Assembly (NCBI RefSeq): GCF_018143015.1 | Contig: NC_054753.1 | Location: 26,858,962 to 26,922,961, forward strand | Direction: 5' to 3' | Source: Lytechinus variegatus | Lineage: Eukaryota > Echinodermata > Echinoidea > Temnopleuroida > Toxopneustidae | Length of the DNA stretch: 64,000 bases | In this document: positions 36,430-47,151 of the stretch, in pieces | How the letters are laid out: the number at the start of each line of letters is the position of its first letter | How positions within the stretch are numbered: the stretch's first letter is position 1 | The notes under the pieces: generated by a model | The model's input: the letters and a program-made list of their open reading frames with translations, nothing else | What the model was told of the DNA's origin: nothing | The model's database searches: none | Made by a program: the position numbers and the translations under genes

Positions 36430-38160
36430 GTGATTTTAGAGTCGATGATGATCAAACCTTTGTTGTAAGCCCTGATGGATCTTCTTTTAGTTCGCGACAA
36501 TTAAAAAACTTTTTAATTAGACTCAAATGATAGAGAGGCGTGAGAACATCAGGCGGAGGAAAGTTTTAGGGAAGGTGACGTTACGGCTGCCAAACCAAGG
36601 CTCACGATGAGGAGAAATAAAACACCATCACACTTCCACCGGCTGCTAAAAACACTCTGGCAAAGTATTGCTATCCCTGTCGACGAATTCCAAAATTTTA
36701 AGTTCACGACCCTAGATAAAAGCAGATCTCAAGGTCAGTGACTTCAGTGATTTGGCAAACTTGATGATAGCAATCCACATAAAATTTTCAATTACTGAAG
36801 TTATGAATGTAGTCCAATCCAAATTCTTGGCTATCTTTTTGTTATTGATATGAAGAAAAATAAAAAAATAGGTTCAAGTAGCAGAAAAAATAACGTTGTC
36901 CGCATCAATTTTGGTAAATGTAGGCCTACACGTTTACGTCACGTGAATTGATGTCTGCCGGGTTTTCGTCTGTTTCTTTGGTCTCGGAAATAAAGAATAG
37001 CTGTACTTTGGTCTTCATATTAAAAGTGAACTTTATCTAATTGCATTTGTTTGTGTCTGGATGGCGCTATTCTAGTAAATGACGAAAGGGTTATCGATCA
37101 TACCATGAACCTAACACTCGATGGTAAAGGTCCATGGCAATGATCAATTAATGATGGGGATTGTGAAGACATCTTGAATACGGTAGATGTCAACCACACG
37201 TACGAGAAAAAGGCATGTGTTCGAGCATGAAAGAAAATAGCCTTTTACTCTTAGGATTGCATGTAATATCACTTTAAGATATAAATAGATTAGAGTAATT
37301 TTTTGCACCATAATTTTCACACATGGAAACTACATATATACGATCTAGTTTGAAAGCGAAAAACACCCAAAATATGAATTTTTTTCATATAGGCCTACAC
37401 TATATATACAGAAAATATGAATGTAGAAAAGAAGGCCTTTGATAGTGAACATGTTTTAGGACCCACATTTGGGGATAAATTTGGGAATTAATTTACGAAA
37501 TTTGTAAATGGTATACATTAAGGATTTCAAGACCTGGAAATACAGGCCGCAACTTTTAAATGGAAACTACATGCAACTCAATTATATTGACCATAGCAAT
37601 ACGTGTAAACACGGTTAAGGTTCATATTTCGTTGTTCGAAATTCCCCATGCTTTCCCTATAGATTTAAATAATCATTTATTTGTGGCAAAAATAATAGAA
37701 GAAAGTTTACAGGAAATGTCGACGTAGTAGATCTTGCTAGTTGTAATAGTACCACTGAGGCGGCGGAGCGAAGTTGAAAGGGGGCACAAAGAAAAAGGGT
37801 AGTTCTTCGAAATTCTTAAAGAAATAATGACTTAACTACAGTGGCATGATGGGGCCAAAAATTTGAGAGGGCTAGATAATTATTTCGCATCACGTGAAAT
37901 TCATAAGAAGTTGCGAGCGAGCAAAGTAAAAGACACTGTATAATGAAAATTTGACACTTTAATAATGAAAGTTCATAAGATTTTGAGAGGGTCCATGTCG
38001 CATCATGTAAAATTCATAAGAAGATGCGAGTCAGCGAAGCGAGGGAGCAAACGTTTTGACACTTTTATAATGAAAATCCAAATTTGTGCGATATTAGGTT
38101 TAATCTTACATGTTTTGTTTGTCCTTTATAAGTAGTAACATAATAATGGGCATATGGTTT
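36430..38160. other. Gene-free stretch upstream of gene D
   Basis: Presumed promoter and 5' UTR of gene D near 36430-36800, then unique AT-rich sequence. No element or gene is recognised. Confidence 0.4.
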
Positions 38161-38164
38161 TCTT

Positions 38165-38660
38165 GTTTTAAAGGGGCACTTCTTAACACATAAAACGGGT
38201 CCTTCTCAGGTGAAAGGGGAACTTTTCCTAAGTAAAAATGGGTCACCTATACGAGAAAGGGCGCCTGTAAGAAGGCAAAGAGTCACTTGCTATTGGCATA
38301 AAAAGGGTCATTCTCAGGTGAAATGGGCATTGAACCCGTTCGTGAGGGGGCATTTTGTGTTTTTAAGAATTGGCACTGATATACGAGAACTGATACTTGC
38401 TAACACATAAGACAGGTCCTTCTCATGTGGAAGGGGCACAGAGCACGTTCGAGAGAGGAATTTTTGGTAAAAATTGGCACTTATGCGAAAAAGGGCACTT
38501 GATAACACATAAAATCCTCGTCATACGCGAAGGGGCACTTTGTAACACCTAATACGGGTCCTCAGGTGAAAGAGGATTTGTACCTTCGTGACGGGGCATT
38601 TTTCTTGCGGCGTAAAAAGGGCATTTTCTCAGAGCTTCAAAAAGTGTAGGGGCACTGTGT
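38165..38660 (+). repeat. Degenerate minisatellite, GGGGCACTT units
   Basis: Repeated words AAGGGGCACTT, AACACATAAAACGGGTCC and TTCTCAGGTGAAAGGGG occur every 60-110 bp with many changes. A partial spurious frame crosses it. Confidence 0.6.
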
Positions 38661-39170
38661 CCCCCCCCCCTCGGATCGCCCTGCTGTACCATGATCTAAT
38701 GTAATTTCCATACCAGCCGCTGTTGGATGATGGGGAAAAGATTTTAATAAAAGCTTTTTTCCCTTCCCAAATTATTTCGATCTTTATTTTATTCTTTCCA
38801 TTTTCCTTCCTGTTTTTTTATTTTTTTCTCTTTACATTTGACTATCGATCAAAAGTTCAATAATGCGAATTATATAAGAGTATTATCGAAACTTCCAAAA
38901 TTACAAAAGTGTACGTTTGATTTCATTTTTTGTTTCATCAATATGCTACCACAACGAGAATAATAGATTTTTTTTTATTTCATATCATTTGGCGCCCTTT
39001 CTCGGAAACAAGGCTTCTGAACACCCACTACAAAATAAGTTCTTTTTTTTTTTAATATTTGATCCGAACTCTAACTTTGTAAAAAACAAGAGATACATTT
39101 ATTCATTCATATTTTAGTATTGACATAATATATTTGATAATCATTTTGTATATATATATATATATATATA

Positions 39171-39344
39171 TTGTAAAGAAATGGATGGAGAGAACAATGG
39201 TAGGTGTAGCTTAAATCAAGGTTCCCCAGAGCTATCTACCCTTTGGAAAAAAAGTTAGGTAGGTTTTTCCAAAGGGTAGATAGCTCTGGGGGACCTTGAT
39301 TTAAGCTACGCCTACCATTGTTCTCTCCATCCATTTCTTTACAA
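39171..39344. repeat. Near-perfect 174-nt hairpin
   Basis: Arms of about 80 nt (39171-39250 and 39266-39344) are complementary with about two mismatches, starting TTGTAAAGAAATGGATGG and ending CCATCCATTTCTTTACAA. AT microsatellites lie on both sides (39143-39170 and 39417-39448). Confidence 0.9.
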
Positions 39345-39411
39345 TATTTAAATAAAAAAGGGTTGCCAAAAGCCGTTGTACCTGTATAACTTTACACACA
39401 CACACACACAC

Positions 39412-39450
<39 letters not shown>

Positions 39451-39454
39451 AAAT

Positions 39455-40400
39455 GATTTACCAGCAATTACTAAACCTACCAGAATTTCTGCCAACTCAT
39501 CCACCAGTCTTATTGATAATGGCATAATTTTCTCCGATCTATCTGATCATTTTTCAATATTCCTCCATTACCAGCTCAATAATGATTTTTCGGCGAACTA
39601 GGTTTATTTTCACATACAACGCGATTTTTCTGAAAACAATATAGAACACTTTATGCAAGAGCTAAAAAACACAGACTGGTCTGGAAACTACACTATAGAA
39701 AATGCAAATGATGCTTTTGAATCATTCATGAGCATAACATCTTCAAAGATGGATCATTGTTTTCCTTTAATTCGAAAAAAAAGATCTAACTACAAAAGGA
39801 TTCCAAGGTCCCCATGGGTCTCCAAGGGTATTTTACGATCCATTAATGGGAAGAATAATCTTTATTTGAAATCAATTGTTAAACCATGTGATAAGAACAA
39901 GAAAAAGTGCAAAGATTACAAGAACATTCTTACTGGTATACTTAGGAGAAGTAAAAAAAAAAAGTATTTTTGTAATCAGTTTCAGTTTCAATTATTCAAA
40001 AATGATATACAAAACACGTGGAAAATAATTAATGTTTTGCATGGTAATTCAAAAAAGTCTTTTGTTTCAAAAATAAATGTCGATGGCGAAATTATAGAAA
40101 ATCCACTTACTTTGGCAAACACTTTTAATGATTATTTTTCCAGTATAGGCCCAAATCTTGCCGGACTCATTCCAGACTCTACAAAACACTTTACTGATTT
40201 TCTTCATGACCCCAACCCAAATTCAATATATTTTTCTCCTACAGATGAGGCTGAAATTGCTGATATAATTCATGGCTTAAAAATAAGCAAAGCTCAGGGC
40301 ATGATGGCATCAGTAACATTTTGTTAAAAAAGAATTGTAATACCATTTTTAAACCCTCGGCATATATCTATAATTTATTAACAATAAATTATTTCAATCT
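39455..40400 (+). mobile_element. LINE (CR1/L2-like) ORF2 remnant: end of endonuclease to start of reverse transcriptase
   Basis: The conceptual protein starts with the end of an APE-type endonuclease (SLIDNGIIFSDLSDHFSIF), meets one stop near 39599, continues through the linker region (39653-40300) and reaches the first reverse transcriptase block. There a one-base loss near 40301 shifts the frame (GHDGISNILLKK in the next frame). The catalytic reverse transcriptase core is absent. The left end is truncated just after an AT microsatellite. Confidence 0.8.
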
Positions 40401-40767
40401 GGACTGGACAAATCCAGATTTTGTCAAAATATTATGCCAAATTGTATTTTACTTAACAAATACGATGATAATAATATCTTTTTCTTTTCAGACATATCAA
40501 AAAGAATAAAAAAACATTTTACAACACATCATTCATGTAAAAAAGTGACATTTTAAATTTCAATCATTCACACTCAGTCGACTCATGAAGAATCACTCTA
40601 ACAATTCACACTTGAAATTCAGACATCAAATAAATTGGGAAAGAACAGAGCTAAAGCGGTTAAAGATATACGATTTATTTCACAAAACAAATCCAAAAGC
40701 GAACTTTACAATTATTCAACAATGAATACGATTGAATATCATTGAGCAAACAACATTGGTTGAAAAA

Positions 40768-43241
40768 ATGTATAAGCTTATACCTTCATTAAGGTGTTCG
40801 GATTGGTATAAATAATAAACCTGGACATTTAAACCCGAATAGCTTTAGGGATAAGCTTATACCTCGTCATGTAGCCAGTATGACATATAAACTCACAAAA
40901 TTGAAACTGGATAATTAGGGTATAAGCTTATACCGCGACATGAAAGCCAGACGGTTTAAGGGATTAGCTTATATCTGTATCATACTCTGCACTGCATGAG
41001 GTAGTACAAATCACCTAAAAGGGATAAGCTAATGTATGAAGTAATACAAATAGAGAAGGATTAGCTTATCACTGTACATTACTCTGTAATGCATGAGGTA
41101 ATACGAATCAAATGGGATAAGCTTAAACCTATATGATACTCTGTAATGTATGAGGTAATACATAGCAAATGGGATAAGCTTATACCTGTAGGGTACTCTG
41201 CGGTATACATGTACGTATTTATACAAATGAAATGGTATAAGCTTATACCTGAATGATACTCTGCAATGCATGAGGCAATACAAATCAAAAGGGATAAGCT
41301 TATACCTGTACGATACTCTGCAATGTACAAGTACATGTAATACATGTCAAATGGGATAAGCTTATACCTGTATGATACTCTGCAATGTACACGTAATACA
41401 TATCAAACGGTATAAGCTTTAATATACCTGAATGATACTCTGCAATGTATGAGGCAATCAAAATCAAATGGGATAAGCTTATACCTGTACGATACTCTGC
41501 AATGTACACGTATTACATATCAAATGGTATAAGCTTATACCTGAATGATACTCTACAATGTATGAGGCAATCCAAATCAAATGGGATAAGCTCATACCTG
41601 TATGATACTCTGCAATGTACACGTAATACATATCAAATGGTATAAGCTTATACCTGAATGATACTCTGCAATGTACAAGTACATGTAATACAAATCAAAT
41701 GGGATAAGCTTATACCTCCTTCTTCTTCTTCTTCTGATAAAGTACAGTCCACCGACTGGTGTATTATACCTGTACGATACTCTGCAATGTACAAGTACAT
41801 GTAATACAAATCAAATGGGATAAGCTTATACCTGTATGATACTCTGCAATGTACAAGTAATACATATCAAATGGGATAAGCTTATACCAGTACGATACTC
41901 TGCAATGTACACGTAATACATATCAAATGGTATAAGCTTATACCTGAATGATACTCTGCAATGTAAGAGGCAATACATATCAAATGGGATAAGCTTATAC
42001 CTGTACGATACTCTGCAATGTACAAGTAATACATATCAAATGGGATAAGCTTATACCTGTATGATACTCTGCAATGTACGAGTAATATAAATCAAATGGG
42101 ATAAGCTTATACCTGTAGGGTACTCTGCAATATACATGTACGTAGTTATACAAATAAAATGGTGTAAGCTTATACCTGAATGATACTCTGCAATGTATTA
42201 GGCAATATAAATCAAAAGGGATAAGCTTATACCAATACGACACTCTGCGATGTACGTGGATAAGCTTATACCTGTAGGATACTCTAGAATGTATGAGGCG
42301 ATACAAATCAAATGGGATAAGCTTATACCTGTACGATACTCTGCAATGTACAAGTAATACATATCAAATGGGATAAGTTTATACCTGTATGATACTCTGT
42401 AATGTATGAGGTAATACATAGCAAATGGGATAAGCTTATACCTGTAGGGTACTCTGCGATATACATGTACGTAGTTATACAAATAAAATGGTATAAGCTT
42501 ATACCTGAATGATACTCTGCAATGTATTAGGCAATACAAATCAAAAGGGATAAGCTTATACCTGTACGATACTCTGCCATGTACACGTAATACATATCAA
42601 ATGGTATAAGCTTATACCTGAATGATACTCTGCAATGTATGAGGCAATCCAAATCAAATGGGATAAGCTTATACCTGTATGATTCTCTGCAATGTACAAG
42701 TAATACATATCAAATGGGATAAGCTTATACCAGTACGATACTCTGCAATGTACACGTAATACATATCAAATGGTATAAGCTTATACCTGAATGATACTCT
42801 GTAATGTATGAGGCGATACAAATCAAAAGGGATAAGCTTATACCAGTACGATACTCTGCAACGTATGAGGTAATATGAATCAAACGGGATAAGCTTATAC
42901 CTGTATGATACTCTGTAATGTACATGTAATACATATCAAATGGTATAAGCTTATACCTGAATGATACTCTGCAATATATGAGGCAATACAAATCAAATGG
43001 GATAAGCTTATCCCTGTACGATACTCTGCATGTACGAGTAATATAAATCAAATGGGATAAGCTTATACCTGTAGGGTACTCTGCGATATACGTAGTTATA
43101 CAAATCAAATGGGATAAGCTTATACCTCTATGATACTCTAGAATGTATGAGGTGATACAGATCAAAAGGGATAAGCTTATACCTGTATGATACTCTACAA
43201 TGTACACGTAATACATACCAAATGGTATAAGCTTATACCAT
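40768..43241 (+). repeat. Palindrome-based minisatellite, ~36-40 units of 56-66 bp
   Basis: Each unit carries GATAAGCTTATACC or the full 16-bp palindrome GGTATAAGCTTATACC, then GATACTCTGCAATGTA and an (A)TACATATCAAATGG-type spacer. Two unit types tend to alternate: GGGATAAG units with TACACGTAATACATAT and GGTATAAG units with TATGAGGCAATACAAAT. Some steps are exactly 56 nt (41991, 42047, 42103). The first 200 bp are degenerate. The long Tyr/Ile/Ser-rich minus-strand frames are an effect of the repeat and not proteins. Confidence 0.95.
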
Positions 43242-43245
43242 TTGA

Positions 43246-44225
43246 AAAAAGGCTATTCGTATTATTTGTCATGCTGATTCTCGTTCACACACTGACGAAC
43301 TTTTCTGTAAATATAATATTTTGAAGATTGGTGACTTGTATCGATACAATCTCGGAAAACTCATGTCTAGTTTAGATAAAAATGAACTTCCAAATGTTTT
43401 TTATTCCATGTTTACTAAAAATGTCGATATTCATCATTATCCTACTAGGTCCACCGGGCTCTTTTATAAACCAAGAGCTAGAACCATCCTCTTGAATAAA
43501 ACATTTATTTTTACAGGTATCAAACTAGGGAAATCCCTCATAGAATCATTACGTAACAAACCAACACATTTAAGTTTCAGTCGAGGGTTAAAGAAAATTC
43601 TTATCCTTGGGTATAAACCCCAGAATTCAAAAATTTCTGTGTCAGCAGCTACCACCTCTTTTGTTCTTCATCCCTTCCTATTTTCTTCTTCTCTTTCCCC
43701 CTCTCCTCTCACATTTCTTTTTTCTCTCTCTCTCTTCCTATCATCTTAATGTCTAGTTCTATTGCTTTTATAATCTTTCTGTCCGTCTATGTTTTGTAGT
43801 GTGTTTTGTTTTGTTTCCTTTTTTTCTGTCTTGTTTTTGTTTGTGTGTGTGTGCCGTTTTTTGTTTTTGTTTTGTTTTTAGTTTTCGTCCTGTCTTGTCC
43901 AAGTGATTGTCTGTTCACACACGTCTGAACTCAGGTTTTTTTTTATTCAGTTGAGGTATGATATAATATTTTTTCTGTAAATTGTAGTGAGTAAACATAA
44001 AAAGCTTGACCCCACTGGTGTTCTTTTTCATTGTTCAAACCTTTTTATTTACGAATTAAGTTTCATTGATCAAATATATACTTTAATTATTACAGGTAAC
44101 CCATACTAACAAGCTTTGCTTTCCAGGGGGTTCCCTTTTTTCATTTATGTATATGATATTCATGTGTTATGCCTTACATTGTAACCTTTGTTAAATTTTG
44201 GAATAAAAAAGAATTTTGGAATAAA
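43246..44225 (+). mobile_element. LINE (CR1/L2-like) ORF2 C-terminus and 3' end
   Basis: The open frame 43246-43749 starts KAIRIICHADSRSHTDELFC, then NILKIGDLYRYNLGKLM, IHHYPTRS and FIFTGIKLGKSLIESL, which fits the conserved tail after the reverse transcriptase of CR1/L2-type LINEs. After the stop comes a 3' UTR with CTTTGCTTTCCAGG and a terminal tandem of GAATTTTGGAATAAAAAA. The same 3' end appears inverted at 23331. Confidence 0.8.
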
Positions 44226-44250
44226 AAAGAATAAATGCAATCAATCAAAT

Positions 44251-44935
44251 ATATACATGAAGAGCTCATTTACAAAAGGGGTTGGATCCATTTTTAATCA
44301 AATTTGAATTTGTTGTCCCAATGTAAAGATTTTTAGTAGCTCTTTGTGAATGATGATATCAAAGAAAGGGTATTTTGGGGAAAGAAATATTTAAAAAACA
44401 AGAAGACAGGCAGATTTTTTAATTACCAAATTTCATGTTTACAGGGTAGGGTGTCATGAAGATTTTGTTTCACATGAGCATATTAAAATATGGGAGAATA
44501 ACAAAACAGATTTTTCTCTTCTGACATTTGCAGAATGGGTTAGATCCATTTTTCATAAAATTTGATTTTTCGGTCTCAATGTATAGATTTTAGTCGCTCT
44601 GATGATACAAAAAAAATGAAATTTCCATTAAAAAGTTAATAAAAATGTACAAGAAAAATAAATATGTTTCTTAAGAAAGGGATTGATCATTTTCAGTTTG
44701 TTTGCAAAAGGGGCTATATCCACAATGGTAGTTTTTTTAATGATATTTTTTAAATGTTAAGACAGTCAAATTTCTTTTATACCCAGTTTTATGTTCAAAT
44801 GGCAAGGTAGTATATCATGACAATTTCGTTTCTCATAAGAATTTTGCAATAGGGAAGAAAAAAAAGCTTGATTTTCTTGGAATGGTCGAGAGTGGATCTA
44901 ACCCCTTTCGCAAAGAAACTCTTCATATACATTGT
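44251..44935. repeat. Fold-back element, GAAGAGCTCATTTAC ends
   Basis: The left end TATACATGAAGAGCTCATTT, then AAAAGGGGTTGGATCCA, pairs with the right end TGGATCTAACCCCTTTCGC, then CTCTTCATATACA. Inner copies of GGTTGGATCCATTTTT recur. Confidence 0.6.
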
Positions 44936-45283
44936 TAAATAAAAAAGCGAAATTTTCATCTCACATAGATTTATCAGACATTGTGATTGTATTATCAAAA
45001 AGTATATAAGGTAAGCTAAAAAATCAAATCAATGAACACATCAAATGCATATAAAAGACATCACTGTATAAGAAAATAGGAATGTAACGTCACCGGCAAT
45101 GGTTTAAAAGTGACACTACATTTGCTTTGTAGTAGAAATTCATCTTTCTTATACATAGCTGATATAGTTACTAAAAAAACATAGTACAGACAAGTTTACA
45201 AAAATAAAAACAATATAAGATATGACTTTAGATGACTAAGAAAGCAATATGAAACTAATATAGCTTCTATATTTCTTAATTAA

Positions 45284-45824
45284 AGGGATGGTCCGGGCAG
45301 AAAATTTTTATAGTCTAATATATAGAGTAAAATTCACTGAGCAAAACGCCGAAAATTTCATCAAAATCGGATAACAAATAATAAAGTTATTGAAGTTTAG
45401 AATTTAGGCTGATGATGTCACTTCTCCACTTTCTATTTTCTTATGTTTATTACATAAAATTATGATTTTTTTTTCATTATTTCATACTTGTGTGAATATT
45501 ATGTCTCCCTTATAATGAAATAAGTTGCAGCAGTAAATATATAATGCACTAAATCAGTTGTCAATCCAATTTTTCTTGTTCTTGGAGGAAGATGTGAATA
45601 AACCTAATTTCATATAATAAAATACAAAAGAACAAGTGGGGATGTGCCATCATCAGCCCACCTAATGAATATTCATGAGAACCGTTTTTAAAAAATATTG
45701 CTAAATTGTAAAATTCAATAGCTTTGTTATTTGTTATCCGATTTTGATGAAATTTTTGGCATTTTGCTCAGTGAATTCTACTCTGTTTATTAAGCTATAA
45801 CTACTTTCAGCCTGGACCATCCCT
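45284..45824. mobile_element. F2 fold-back element, complete, with TTAA target duplication
   Basis: TTAA at 45280-45283 and 45825-45828 encloses 541 bp starting AGGGATGGTCCGGGC and ending CAGCCTGGACCATCCCT. The arms contain AAAATTTCATCAAAATCGG and its complement, the core shared with F1. No coding capacity. Confidence 0.75.
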
Positions 45825-45876
45825 TTAATCAACCAAGAAAAAATGATTGAGTGTTTGATTAGTTGGTTGATTAGTA

Positions 45877-46078
45877 AATTGACTGATTGATTGATTGATC
45901 GATTGACTGACTAATTGTTTGACGAGCGAAAATTTTGATAGATTTTACAGATTTTGACATGATATTCAGAAAATTGACTGATTGATTGATTGATCGATTG
46001 ACTGACTGACTGACTAATTGTTTGACGAGCGAAAATTTTGATAGATTTTACAGATTTTGACATGATATTCAGAAAATG
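45877..46078 (+). repeat. ~100-bp tandem duplication with ATTGATTGAT core
   Basis: Two direct copies run from ATTGACTGATTGATTGATTG through GACGAGCGAAAATTTTGATA to ATATTCAGAAAAT. The end of the unit also occurs near 26320. Confidence 0.85.
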
Positions 46079-46599
46079 GTATAAATTTTTATCATTTTTA
46101 GTCCTTCGTCTGTTTTTCTACGTCGTGGAACTATCATAGACCCCCCCATCCCATTAACACCAGAACTACGCGTATGTGGTTCGTAAGTTTCATACCATGC
46201 AATTAAATCATTACATTTAAAACAATGGGGGAGGGGTTTAAAGAAAAATATAGTTTTGTCACGATAGAGGTACGTGCAAGGTACCTACTAAATAAACACT
46301 TGGCTCAGGATGTATTTTTAGTCCAAAAGGATGAACTTTGCTATTAGAGATAATGGCATACCATAACAATTATTGTTAACATGGTTAAGAGTCAAACAAA
46401 ACACCATAATAAATCAGCACTCGTTTGAATCGCTTACACATTGAACACGGAAAAGGAAAATTTACACTAGCATGGCCGGGAATAATAAGATTTTTTTCCG
46501 CACGCACAATATATCTGTAAAATCATAGAAATGAAACGGGGGTATTTTTTATTAACAAAATAAATCAACTATACGGAAGCTTTAAAATGTGAGCAACAT

Positions 46600-46870
46600 T
46601 ACGCGATGGCGAGAAATTTCATCTTGCCAAGTCGACTTGTAAAAAATCAGTTGTATGTCGACATGGAGTCGACATGTTATCTTTCAAAGTCGATTAAAAA
46701 AAGGTTAGAAGTCGAAATAACAAAATAAAACAATATGCTATGATGACGAGATATGTATCGACATTGGCAAGACAACGTATCTCGACAGATCGACAAGACA
46801 TTTTTCATGAGACGATGTGACTTCGTCGACATGGTAAGGTTGTTAAGTCGACGGGGAAAGTAAAATATGT
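46600..46870. repeat. Cluster of GTCGAC / TCGAC words
   Basis: GTCGAC or GTCGA/TCGAC occurs about a dozen times in 270 bp of otherwise AT-rich DNA, often as GTCGACATG. The spacing is irregular, so it is either a degenerate repeat or an unknown site cluster. Confidence 0.5.
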
Positions 46871-47151
46871 CGCTATCTCGTTGGGTAGATGGCACTTTAC
46901 AGCTTCCGTACCTCTACAGATATCAAAATTTTCCCCAATATTGTTTAGAAAGGGAACATGCATGTTTGCTGAGTTATTTTCCCCCTCAAAATTAGGCAAA
47001 ATGCTTGTTTGAAGGTTGAATTTCAACAGAACATTGCGTAAAATTTACAAAAAATTCGGTGTCTTTTTACCCAACAAACATGCCTGTTCCCATTTTACCC
47101 AATATTGGGTAAACCTTTTTTAGAGTGTATTAATACAACCTTTAAGCAGAT

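Noticed and set aside
41029-43216. Long minus-strand frames with Tyr/Ile/Ser/His-rich repeats
   Set aside because: They follow the minisatellite units and have no gene context, codon bias or splice signals.
40768-43241. CRISPR-like array
   Set aside because: Unit and spacer both repeat, lengths vary, no cas genes are near and the genome is eukaryotic.
36430-47150. A sixth sulfotransferase copy or pseudogene in the largest gap of the array
   Set aside because: No exon-like P-loop, IRxP or DDLL sequence was found; the gap is filled by a LINE, a minisatellite and fold-back repeats.
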